A stretch of 64,000 nt of DNA, from contig NZ_FQWO01000001.1 of NCBI RefSeq assembly GCF_900129705.1, forward strand, positions 248,001 to 312,000, in the 5' to 3' direction. Position numbers and translations under genes: made by a program. This stretch comes from Flavobacterium granuli (GTDB lineage: Bacteria > Bacteroidota > Bacteroidia > Flavobacteriales > Flavobacteriaceae). Positions within the stretch are counted from its first letter, which is position 1. Each line of letters opens with the position of its first letter. Shown here piece by piece: positions 34,187 through 41,792 of the stretch. The notes under the pieces are model-generated. The model saw only the letters and a list, made by a program, of their open reading frames with translations. It made no database searches and was not told the origin of the DNA.

Positions 34187-36478
34187 ATGAAGGTCTGTAT
34201 TGCCGAGAAACCAAGTGTAGCCCGTGAAATCGCATCCGTTTTGGGAGCCAATACCAAACACGATGGCTATTACGAAGGCAACGGCTATGCCGTGACCTAT
34301 ACCTTTGGCCATTTATGCACCTTAAAAGAACCCAACGACTACAAATCCTATTGGAAAAGTTGGGATCTGAACAACCTGCCGATGCTGCCCGAAAAATTCG
34401 AAACCAAAGTGGTACAAAATTCGGGGATCCAAAAGCAATTCAAAATCATAAAAGCGCTATTTGACAAAGCCGAGCTGGTCATCAACTGCGGGGATGCCGG
34501 CCAGGAAGGGGAACTCATTCAGCGCTGGGTGATGAACGAGGCCAATTACAAAGGCGAGGTACAACGCTTGTGGATTTCGTCCCTAACCACCGAAGCCATC
34601 AAAGAAGGTTTTGAAAACCTGAAACCATCGGCTAATTACGACAATTTATATTATGCCGGTTTTTCCAGAGCTATTGGCGACTGGTTATTGGGCATGAACG
34701 CCACCCGTTTGTACACCGTAAAACACGGCGGTTACAAGCAAGTATTGTCTATCGGACGGGTGCAAACCCCTACGCTGGCCATGGTCGTGGATCGCTTCAA
34801 AGAAATTGAAAATTTCAAACCGCAACCCTATTGGGAGCTGCAAACCTTATATCGAGAAACGCTTTTCAGCTATGAGGAAGGTCGTTTTTTGAAAAAAGAA
34901 GACGGAGAACTTTTAGCCCATAAAGTCCAGGAAAGTGATTTCGAAATTGTCGCTGTCGAAAGAAAAAACGGCAATGAATATGCTCCAAAACTGTTTGATT
35001 TAACAGGCTTACAGGTGTATTGCAATACCAAGTTTGGATTTTCGGCCGATGAAACGCTTAAAATTGTCCAAACCTTATACGAACAAAAGGTAGTTACTTA
35101 TCCCAGAGTGGACACCACGTTCTTGCCGAATGATATTTATCCAAAAGTGCCCGGTATTTTGCAAAAATTAAGCAATTATGCCGCACTGACGCAACCGCTT
35201 TTGGAAAAGAAGATCAAGAAATCGCCCAAGGTTTTCAACGACAAGAAAGTAACCGATCACCACGCAATAATTCCAACGGGAATTCAAACCAACTTGCAAT
35301 ACAACCAACAGCAAGTGTATGACATTATTGTAAAGCGTTTTATTGCCGTTTTCTATGATGATTGTTTGGTCGCCAATACCACGGTAATAGGAAAAGCAGC
35401 CGATGTAAGCTTCAAAACCACCGGAAAGGAAATCCTGAAAAAAGGATGGCGCATTGTTTTTGAAGATTCAAACGCCAAAGAAAAAGAGGCCGATATATTG
35501 CCGAGTTTTGTTGTAGGCGAAAAAGGGCCACATCAGCCTTCGTTTTTAGAAAAAGAAACCAAACCGCCCAATCAGTTTACCGAGGCGACTTTGTTGCGAG
35601 CGATGGAAACTGCAGGAAAACAGGTCGATGATGAAGATTTACGCGAATTGATGAAAGAAAACGGCATTGGTCGCCCGTCAACACGAGCCAACATTATTGA
35701 AACGCTGTTTAAACGCCAATACATCGTTCGAAACAAAAAACAAGTATTGCCAACGCCAACGGGAATCCAGCTGATTGACACCGTTCAAAATGAATTGATC
35801 AAGTCGGCTGAATTGACAGGAAGTTGGGAAAAGCAGTTGAAAGACATTGAAAAAGGCAGCTTTACCGCTGGCGCTTTTATCAATAATATGAAACGCATGG
35901 TCGAAGCTTTGGTTTATGAAGTTCGAAGTGAAACCAGACACGCCAATATTTCTCATGCCGAAAGCACTCAAAAGCAACTGGCTAGGGTGGAGAAAAAGAA
36001 AGTCGCAGGGATTTTGGCGGAAGCCTGCCCAAAATGTAAAAAATCAACCTTGATCAAAGGAAAACAGGCTTATGGATGTGCCGATTATAAAGCGGGCTGT
36101 AATTTCCTATTGCCTTTTAGTTTTGCCGAAAAAAAAATATCCGAGAATCAATACCTGAGATTGCTTCAAAAAGGTTCAACCGTAAACTTGAAAGACTTCA
36201 AAACCGATGCCGGCGCTGTAGAAGGTTTGCTGCGTTTTGATGAAAACTTCAAATTGGTTTTAGAACCCAAAAAGACTGTGACCAAAACAACATCGGATGA
36301 ATTGTCTTGCCCCAAATGTCAAAAAGGCACCGTTCTAAAAGGAAAAACGGCCTATGGTTGCGGTAATTACAAACTGGGCTGTGACTTCAAAGTGACTTTT
36401 GATGTGGTTAGAGCAAAACTAAAAGATCAAAAACCAACCAGAGAACTGGTTCATGCTATCTTGAAAGAGAGTATTTAA
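34187..36478 (+). CDS. topB: DNA topoisomerase III (type IA)
   Basis: A 763-residue enzyme that relaxes and decatenates DNA through a 5'-phosphotyrosine. It has a Toprim domain with NCGDAGQEGEL near 100-110, the block SIGRVQTPT near 188-195, and the active-site Tyr305 in TYPRVDT. The C-terminus carries two zinc ribbons of the form CPKCxK...YGCxxYKxGC (about 617-642 and 706-732). Unusually for this phylum the ATG is preceded by a true Shine-Dalgarno, AGAAGGAGA at 34176-34184. It is a single gene right after an insertion-sequence graveyard, but it looks like the chromosomal form, not a conjugative-element copy. Confidence 0.93.
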   Translation: MKVCIAEKPSVAREIASVLGANTKHDGYYEGNGYAVTYTFGHLCTLKEPNDYKSYWKSWDLNNLPMLPEKFETKVVQNSGIQKQFKIIKALFDKAELVINCGDAGQEGELIQRWVMNEANYKGEVQRLWISSLTTEAIKEGFENLKPSANYDNLYYAGFSRAIGDWLLGMNATRLYTVKHGGYKQVLSIGRVQTPTLAMVVDRFKEIENFKPQPYWELQTLYRETLFSYEEGRFLKKEDGELLAHKVQESDFEIVAVERKNGNEYAPKLFDLTGLQVYCNTKFGFSADETLKIVQTLYEQKVVTYPRVDTTFLPNDIYPKVPGILQKLSNYAALTQPLLEKKIKKSPKVFNDKKVTDHHAIIPTGIQTNLQYNQQQVYDIIVKRFIAVFYDDCLVANTTVIGKAADVSFKTTGKEILKKGWRIVFEDSNAKEKEADILPSFVVGEKGPHQPSFLEKETKPPNQFTEATLLRAMETAGKQVDDEDLRELMKENGIGRPSTRANIIETLFKRQYIVRNKKQVLPTPTGIQLIDTVQNELIKSAELTGSWEKQLKDIEKGSFTAGAFINNMKRMVEALVYEVRSETRHANISHAESTQKQLARVEKKKVAGILAEACPKCKKSTLIKGKQAYGCADYKAGCNFLLPFSFAEKKISENQYLRLLQKGSTVNLKDFKTDAGAVEGLLRFDENFKLVLEPKKTVTKTTSDELSCPKCQKGTVLKGKTAYGCGNYKLGCDFKVTFDVVRAKLKDQKPTRELVHAILKESI

Positions 36479-36667
36479 TTTTAAACATATAAGTCAGATC
36501 AGTTTTTTTAAGCTCACTCTAAAAAACGATTACCTATATGTTAAACCTTTAGATAGCGGTTGTTTTTAACTCATCCGTTTGCGCTAATATTACAAAACTA
36601 AAAAAGGGACATTATGCTAATTTTTTATACTTTAGCTTATTCAAAATAACCGCAAATATTTACCCCC

Positions 36668-37147
36668 ATGATTCAAAAAACAACTCTTATACTGCTTTTA
36701 TTAGCCATTATTTCCTGCAAAAATTCTGATTCAAACGAAAAAGACAAAATTAAAATGGCGCATTGGCTCCTTGGGAAATGGGAAACCAAAACGCCGGAAG
36801 GAACACTTTCTGAAAATTGGGAGAAATTGAATGACAGCACTTATAAAGGACAATCTTATTTCATAAAAGATAAGGATACCTTACATTTTGAAACGATACT
36901 ATTGCAACAAACCGGAGAGGAACTTGATTATATTGCCAGCGTAAAAGGACAAAACGATGATAAGGCTGTTCGCTTTAAACTAATAGAAACCACCGAAAAG
37001 GAATTGCGTTTTGAAAATCCGAAACACGATTATCCACAAAAAATCAGCTACAAACAAATTTCAAACCAAAGTTTGACTGCTGAAATATCAGGTCTGCAAT
37101 TTGGAAAACCAAGTTCAGAAAAATATTCCATGACTAAAATCAAATAA
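36668..37147 (+). CDS. DUF6265 domain lipoprotein
   Basis: 159 residues. The signal MIQKTTLILLLLAIISC gives a lipidated Cys17. The mature part fits DUF6265: HWLLGKWETKTPEGTLSENW, a YKGQSYFIKDKDTL strand, and FENPKHDYPQKISY near the end. The fold is predicted to be a small beta-barrel of lipocalin-like type; the ligand is unknown. It lies between topB and the siderophore receptor, with its own terminator, so it is likely an independent unit. Confidence 0.85.
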   Translation: MIQKTTLILLLLAIISCKNSDSNEKDKIKMAHWLLGKWETKTPEGTLSENWEKLNDSTYKGQSYFIKDKDTLHFETILLQQTGEELDYIASVKGQNDDKAVRFKLIETTEKELRFENPKHDYPQKISYKQISNQSLTAEISGLQFGKPSSEKYSMTKIK

Positions 37148-37177
37148 AAAAAAAGCTAATCTCCCGCTAATCAAACC

Positions 37178-37206
37178 AACTTGCTCTAAAAAAGCAAGTT
37201 TTTTTT
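37178..37206 (+). terminator. Terminator of the DUF6265 gene
   Basis: AACTTGCT (37178-37185) pairs with AGCAAGTT (37193-37200), followed by six T. It lies 31 bases after the stop codon. Confidence 0.8.
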
Positions 37207-37280
37207 CGCTATTAATTTACTGAATAACAACAAGCTAAAAACAAACCTTATTCCTCTATTCATATTTAATCTAAATAAGT

Positions 37281-37311
37281 TTTGCCAAACCAAAATCAGT
37301 TTCTATATTTG
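37281..37311 (+). promoter_or_regulatory. Promoter of the siderophore receptor gene
   Basis: TTTG (37281-37284), 19 bases, TATATTTG (37304-37311): a full match to the Bacteroidota consensus. The leader would be about 27 nt. No clear Fur box is visible in or next to it. Confidence 0.8.
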
Positions 37312-37345
37312 CATCGTTATTTTTAATTATTCCAAATAAACAATT

Positions 37346-39739
37346 ATGAGCAATCAAATTAGAATACTATTTGTCTTATTATTTACATCATTTTATATAC
37401 AGGCCCAAGAATCCGGAATCATTGAAGGAAAAATACTTTCTGCAGATGGATTCCCTCTTCCCGGGATAGCAATCAAACTGGGAAAAGAAGCAAAAACAAC
37501 CCAAACTGATAGCAATGGTGAGTTTAACTTTGTCAATTTTCCTACCGGAAGCCATACCATTACTTTGGAAGGAAGCGGCATGAAAAAACAATCCAAAGAA
37601 ATTAAAGTTTTGGCCAACCAAACAAATTTTGTGGAATTCAGATTAGTTGAAGACATTACTACCTTAAAAGAATTGGTAATTAAAATTAAACAGACTCCCA
37701 ATAAAAAAAGAGAGACCGTGCTATCCGGTTTAGACATAAAGCCAATAGACCTGCCTCAAAGCATACAAATAGTGAGTCATCATGTTATTGAGCAGCAACA
37801 AGCGATACGATTGAGCGATGTAATTAAAAACGTAAACGGGGTATACGTAGGTTCAGCCCGTGGAGGTGCCCAAGAATCATTCTGGTCCAGAGGTTATGAT
37901 ATGTCATCCAATAATATGTTTAAAAACGGTTTCCGTTTCAACAATGGTTCCATTCCAGAAGTATCTTCGTTAGAAAGAATAGAAGTGCTTAAAGGAAGTG
38001 CCGCCTTATTATTTGGTAATGTTGCTCCGGGAGGAATCTTGAATATGGTGACCAAAAAACCCTCTTTTAGGAAAGGTGGAGAACTTAGCATGCAAATGGG
38101 AAGCAATGCTTTCTACAAACCTTCGGTTGACATTTACGGCCCGTTAAACAAAACGATTGCCTACCGTTTTACCGGTTCTTATGAAAACTCTGAGAGTTTC
38201 AGGGATGTTGTAAAAAAAGAACGCTATTATATCAACCCATCGGTACTTTTTAAAGCAAGTGACAAAACCGAAATTATATTGCAGGGAGATTATTTACACG
38301 ACAATTGGACTCCTGATTTTGGAACAGCAATCATCGGCAAAGAAATTATAGATATCCCAAGAAATACCTATCTAGGGGCAACCTGGTCAAACGGTCAAAC
38401 CAGACAAGCCAGCGTTTCGGGATTAGTGAAACACGAATTTAATGACAATTGGAAACTGAATTTCAACAGTTCATTTCAAAATTACAACAGAACCTCAAAA
38501 GGTACAGAACGCATCCAACCAAAAAGCAACGGTGACTGGGAAAGACCATTGGGACAAAACAAAAATCTGGAACAAATCATTGGCGAGCAAATTAGTTTAC
38601 AAGGAAATTTTGTTACCGGTAAAATAAAACACCAGCTATTTACAGGAGTTGATTTTGAAAATTCATTTGCACAAGCCTACACTTTTACATTTGATCCAAA
38701 AACGTATGGAAGCGGTAACATCTTTGACTTTGATAATTTTGATCAAGGAGGCGCTATTCCAGACGGTACAAATACCAAAATAGTAAAAACAGATACGAAC
38801 CGTTTTGGAATCTATGCCCAAGATTTAATCTCACTTACCGATAAATTCAAAGTATTGGCAGGATTACGTTGGTCATGGCAGGAAGCTCAGGCAAAAAATC
38901 TTGATTTAACTAAGAGCCCTGTTGCAATTAAAAAAGACGCCAACCGCATCGATCAAGCTTTTACTCCAAAGTTAGGTCTGGTTTTTCAACCGACACAAGA
39001 CATGTCATTATTTGCCAGTTATTCTAATTCGTTTACCCCAAATACGGGAACAACAGCAGATCTAAAAGTAATAAAACCTTCCATAATCGATCAATACGAG
39101 TTGGGAATCAAGAAAGATTTTTGGAGAGGTTTATTGAGCACAAACATTACCTTATACCAAATTGAGAACAGTAATTTAGCTCAAACTGCCGAATTTAAAG
39201 CGGACGGATCAGCCAATACCGATACCAGCATAAAGGTCTTGAGCGGATCAACCAAAAGCAAAGGTGTGGAACTGGACATCACCGCTCGCCCTACAGAAGG
39301 CCTAAGCATAATGGCTGGCTACAGCTATAACGACATGCGCTACACTAAAACTTCAGGACTTGAAGGAAGCTTTATTGTAGGCGATCGTCTGGCCAGAACA
39401 CCGGCAAACACGGCTAACTTAAGCTTCTTTTATACCTTGCCTTCAGGAGTATTGAAAGGAATCTCTTTTGGAGCAAATGCAAATTATATCGGACAAAGAG
39501 TGGGCGGATGGAACAACCAATATAAAGCGACAGAAGCTAACGGAATTTTCGACAGAGAAATTCCACTGGAAGCTTACACAACCATAGATGTTTCTGCTGG
39601 TTACGAATGGGGAAAATTCTCAATATTGTGTAAACTGTCTAACCTTACTAATGAATTGAATTATACCGTTCACGAAAATTACAGTGTAAATCCAATTGCT
39701 CCACGTCAAGTAATGACTGCATTAAAATACAAGTTCTAA
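37346..39739 (+). CDS. TonB-dependent siderophore receptor
   Basis: A 797-residue outer-membrane receptor for ferric siderophores or similar chelates. It has a signal peptide (1-21, ending IQAQ), a CarboxypepD-regulatory-like domain (about 24-100, with GEFNFVNFPTGSHTITLEGSG), a plug domain (about 120-235, with LPQSIQIVSHHVIEQQQ and GNVAPGGILNMVTKKP) and a 22-strand barrel ending MTALKYKF with a terminal Phe. The plug wording (PQSIQIV) matches the TonB-siderophor subfamily, not SusC. The PepSY membrane protein follows by 125 bases, a usual partner in iron uptake. Ligand unknown. Confidence 0.93.
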   Translation: MSNQIRILFVLLFTSFYIQAQESGIIEGKILSADGFPLPGIAIKLGKEAKTTQTDSNGEFNFVNFPTGSHTITLEGSGMKKQSKEIKVLANQTNFVEFRLVEDITTLKELVIKIKQTPNKKRETVLSGLDIKPIDLPQSIQIVSHHVIEQQQAIRLSDVIKNVNGVYVGSARGGAQESFWSRGYDMSSNNMFKNGFRFNNGSIPEVSSLERIEVLKGSAALLFGNVAPGGILNMVTKKPSFRKGGELSMQMGSNAFYKPSVDIYGPLNKTIAYRFTGSYENSESFRDVVKKERYYINPSVLFKASDKTEIILQGDYLHDNWTPDFGTAIIGKEIIDIPRNTYLGATWSNGQTRQASVSGLVKHEFNDNWKLNFNSSFQNYNRTSKGTERIQPKSNGDWERPLGQNKNLEQIIGEQISLQGNFVTGKIKHQLFTGVDFENSFAQAYTFTFDPKTYGSGNIFDFDNFDQGGAIPDGTNTKIVKTDTNRFGIYAQDLISLTDKFKVLAGLRWSWQEAQAKNLDLTKSPVAIKKDANRIDQAFTPKLGLVFQPTQDMSLFASYSNSFTPNTGTTADLKVIKPSIIDQYELGIKKDFWRGLLSTNITLYQIENSNLAQTAEFKADGSANTDTSIKVLSGSTKSKGVELDITARPTEGLSIMAGYSYNDMRYTKTSGLEGSFIVGDRLARTPANTANLSFFYTLPSGVLKGISFGANANYIGQRVGGWNNQYKATEANGIFDREIPLEAYTTIDVSAGYEWGKFSILCKLSNLTNELNYTVHENYSVNPIAPRQVMTALKYKF

Positions 39740-39810
39740 AAACAATCAGAACATTGTGATTAAAAAACTTTTTCCTGACTTGGAACAACTATCAAAACAG
39801 CAAAAAGTTT

Positions 39811-39842
39811 TTGAATTATAATACCAAAATAGATTATTTTCG
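39811..39842 (+). promoter_or_regulatory. Possible promoter of the PepSY membrane-protein gene
   Basis: TTTG ending at 39813, 21 bases, TATTTTCG (39835-39842, one mismatch). If real, the TTG at 39811 is a promoter box and not a start codon, which supports the ATG at 39865. Confidence 0.4.
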
Positions 39843-39864
39843 CAAACACAAAACAGCAGCTACA

Positions 39865-40413
39865 ATGAACAAAAAAACTTTCCGTAACTTACACAGAGAT
39901 TTAGGTTACTTCTATATTGGACTTATTGTTTCCTTCGCTTTATCAGGGCTTATGATGAATCACCGAGACTATTGGCATCCTGAAAAATATACTATTGAGA
40001 CCAAAGCGATCGAAGTAAAACTCCCTGCTGAAGACGAAATTACCGAAAAATATGCTAAAAATTTAGGAAAGGAATTGGGCATCGATGATAAATTCAGACG
40101 TCATACGATTAAAAAAGAAAACTTAAAAATCTCTTTTGAAAAACACGATGTCGAAATTGATATCAAAACGGGAAAAGGAGAAATTGTATCATTCTTGAAA
40201 ACGCCAATCATCAGCCAAACGATGAAATTGCATAAAAGCACTTCGGATTTCTGGATTTATTATTCCGATATTTTTGCCCTGAGTTTAATCATTATTGCAC
40301 TTACGGGAACTATAATGGTAAAGGCCGGAAAGTTCAGCTTCAAGGAACGCGGCTGGAAACTGGCTTTGGCCGGAATAATATTCCCTTTAATTTTCTTGTT
40401 TTTCCTGGCCTAA
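39865..40413 (+). CDS. PepSY-associated membrane protein
   Basis: 182 residues. The pattern is NLHRDLGYFYIGLIVSFALSGLMMNHRDYW (first membrane helix with flanking His), a periplasmic PepSY-like domain (about 40-120), a second helix pair starting DIFALSLIIIALTGTIMV, and a final helix GIIFPLIFLFFLA. Proteins of this type sit in the inner membrane beside siderophore receptors, and some are ferric-siderophore reductases; a reductase role here is inference. The ATG at 39865 is preferred over a TTG at 39811 that appears to belong to a promoter. A strong terminator follows. Confidence 0.85.
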   Translation: MNKKTFRNLHRDLGYFYIGLIVSFALSGLMMNHRDYWHPEKYTIETKAIEVKLPAEDEITEKYAKNLGKELGIDDKFRRHTIKKENLKISFEKHDVEIDIKTGKGEIVSFLKTPIISQTMKLHKSTSDFWIYYSDIFALSLIIIALTGTIMVKAGKFSFKERGWKLALAGIIFPLIFLFFLA

Positions 40414-40435
40414 AAAATCAAAATACTTACTACCT

Positions 40436-40465
40436 AAAAATCCGTGTTGCCACGGATTTTTTTTT
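40436..40465 (+). terminator. Terminator after the PepSY gene
   Basis: ATCCGTG (40440-40446), loop TTGC, CACGGAT (40451-40457), extended by five A and eight T. It ends the siderophore-uptake unit. Confidence 0.85.
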
Positions 40466-40654
40466 GTTTATGACCCATTTACTATAGCTAGACCTAATAT
40501 AAGTTTGCCTTGACCGGAATTATTATTTTACTTTAAAAAAAGCGTATTACAATCTACGGCAACTTTTTCGTAACTTTATGACAATCAATACGAAGTGTTT
40601 TATTTTTAAGTATCAAACGCATCATAAAAAATAAATCTTTAAACTTAGTAAGCC

Positions 40655-41326
40655 ATGCAAAACTACACCGTAAAAGTAAAATCTGCTGAGCATGTCACCC
40701 ACGATGTACTTAGAATAGTCCTTGAAAAACCAAAAGATATCGAATTTAAGCCAGGTCAGGCAACCGAAATTTCAATCAATAAAGACGGCTGGAAAGATAA
40801 AAAACGTCCTTTCACTTTTACCTCCTTACCCAAAGATGATTTCCTGGAATTTACCATCAAAACCTATCCCAGTCACCAAGGAGTTACCAATGAATTGCTG
40901 AAACTCAAAGCTGGTGATGAGCTTATTTTACATGACATTTTCGGAGACATCGGCTATACCGATGAAGGCATTTTTATTGCCGGAGGTGCCGGAGTCACTC
41001 CCTTTATTTCGATTTTCAGAAATCTTGAATCCAATAATAAAATTGGAAATAACAAATTGATTTTTGCCAACAAAACCAAGCAAGACATCATTCATGAAGA
41101 AGAATTCAGCCGTTTACTTGGTGCAAATTTTATAAATATACTCTCAGACGAAAATCTCAATGGCTATGATCATGGATTTATAACCGAAGATTTTTTGAAA
41201 TCAAAAATCGACGAGCATACCCATAAATTTTATGTTTGCGGTCCGCCGCCAATGATGGACGCCATCATCAAACAGTTGCACCATATCAATATAACGGACA
41301 AAGACATCATCAAAGAAGCCTATTAG
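40655..41326 (+). CDS. FAD-binding flavodoxin/ferredoxin reductase-like protein
   Basis: A 223-residue cytosolic flavoprotein of the ferredoxin-NADP reductase superfamily. FAD-binding marks are RPFTFTS (about 49-55) and the [12 protein letters not shown] segment; the pyridine-nucleotide side has [16 protein letters not shown] and [13 protein letters not shown]. There is no [2Fe-2S] domain, so it must pass electrons to a separate partner. Its closeness to the siderophore receptor makes it a candidate for intracellular iron-chelate reduction, but a terminator separates the two, so that is only a suggestion. A weak TAACTTTA box lies at 40571-40578. Confidence 0.87.
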   Translation: MQNYTVKVKSAEHVTHDVLRIVLEKPKDIEFKPGQATEISINKDGWKDKKRPFTFTSLPKDDFLEFTIKTYPSHQGVTNELLKLKAGDELILHDIFGDIGYTDEGIFIAGGAGVTPFISIFRNLESNNKIGNNKLIFANKTKQDIIHEEEFSRLLGANFINILSDENLNGYDHGFITEDFLKSKIDEHTHKFYVCGPPPMMDAIIKQLHHINITDKDIIKEAY

Positions 41327-41357
41327 CTGCTATTGCCAAACAATGTCTAATTGCAAG

Positions 41358-41717
41358 ATGAAAACGATACGAATAAAAAGAGCTTACGATCCGGCATCTG
41401 CTGAAGATGGATTCAGAATATTGGTAGATCGCCTGTGGCCTCGGGGTCTCACAAAGGAAAAAGCGGCCGTCGATTTATGGCTTAAAGAAATCGCGCCCTC
41501 TACTGAATTGCGAAAATGGTTCGACCATGATGCCACAAAATGGGAGCAATTCAAATCAAAATATTCAAAGGAACTTTCTGAAAATCCGGCAAACTTGGAA
41601 ATAATTAGAGATCATCTCAAAAAACAAAGCATTACGCTGCTCTATGCCGCTCGGGATACAGCACACAATGAAGCCATTTTATTGCAAGAAATACTAAACA
41701 ATTCGATAGCCCAATAA
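41358..41717 (+). CDS. DUF488 family protein
   Basis: 119 residues from [21 protein letters not shown]. It has the family's [22 protein letters not shown] block, [20 protein letters not shown] and [14 protein letters not shown], and matches DUF488 in full. No enzymatic role is established. An ATG five codons upstream is possible, but the domain begins at residue 2 of the chosen start. The gene lies 31 bases after the reductase gene, likely on the same transcript. Confidence 0.88.
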   Translation: MKTIRIKRAYDPASAEDGFRILVDRLWPRGLTKEKAAVDLWLKEIAPSTELRKWFDHDATKWEQFKSKYSKELSENPANLEIIRDHLKKQSITLLYAARDTAHNEAILLQEILNNSIAQ

Positions 41718-41737
41718 AGTTACTTTAATTCAAAAAA

Positions 41738-41767
41738 AAATCCCATTCGTCAAGACGAATAGGATTT
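41738..41767. terminator. Bidirectional terminator between DUF488 and valS
   Basis: AAATCC-C-ATTCGTC (41738-41751) pairs with GACGAAT-A-GGATTT (41754-41767) apart from one mismatch. A run of A before it serves as the T run for valS on the minus strand. Confidence 0.75.
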
Positions 41768-41792
41768 ATGTATTTCAAAAAAGATCTACTCT

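Noticed and set aside
33951-34235. 94-codon minus-strand frame across AT-rich repeats
   Set aside because: Overlaps the start of topB and is made of translated short repeats.
34187-36478. topB as part of an integrative conjugative element
   Set aside because: No tra or mob genes nearby, and the two-zinc-ribbon form looks like the chromosomal topoisomerase III.
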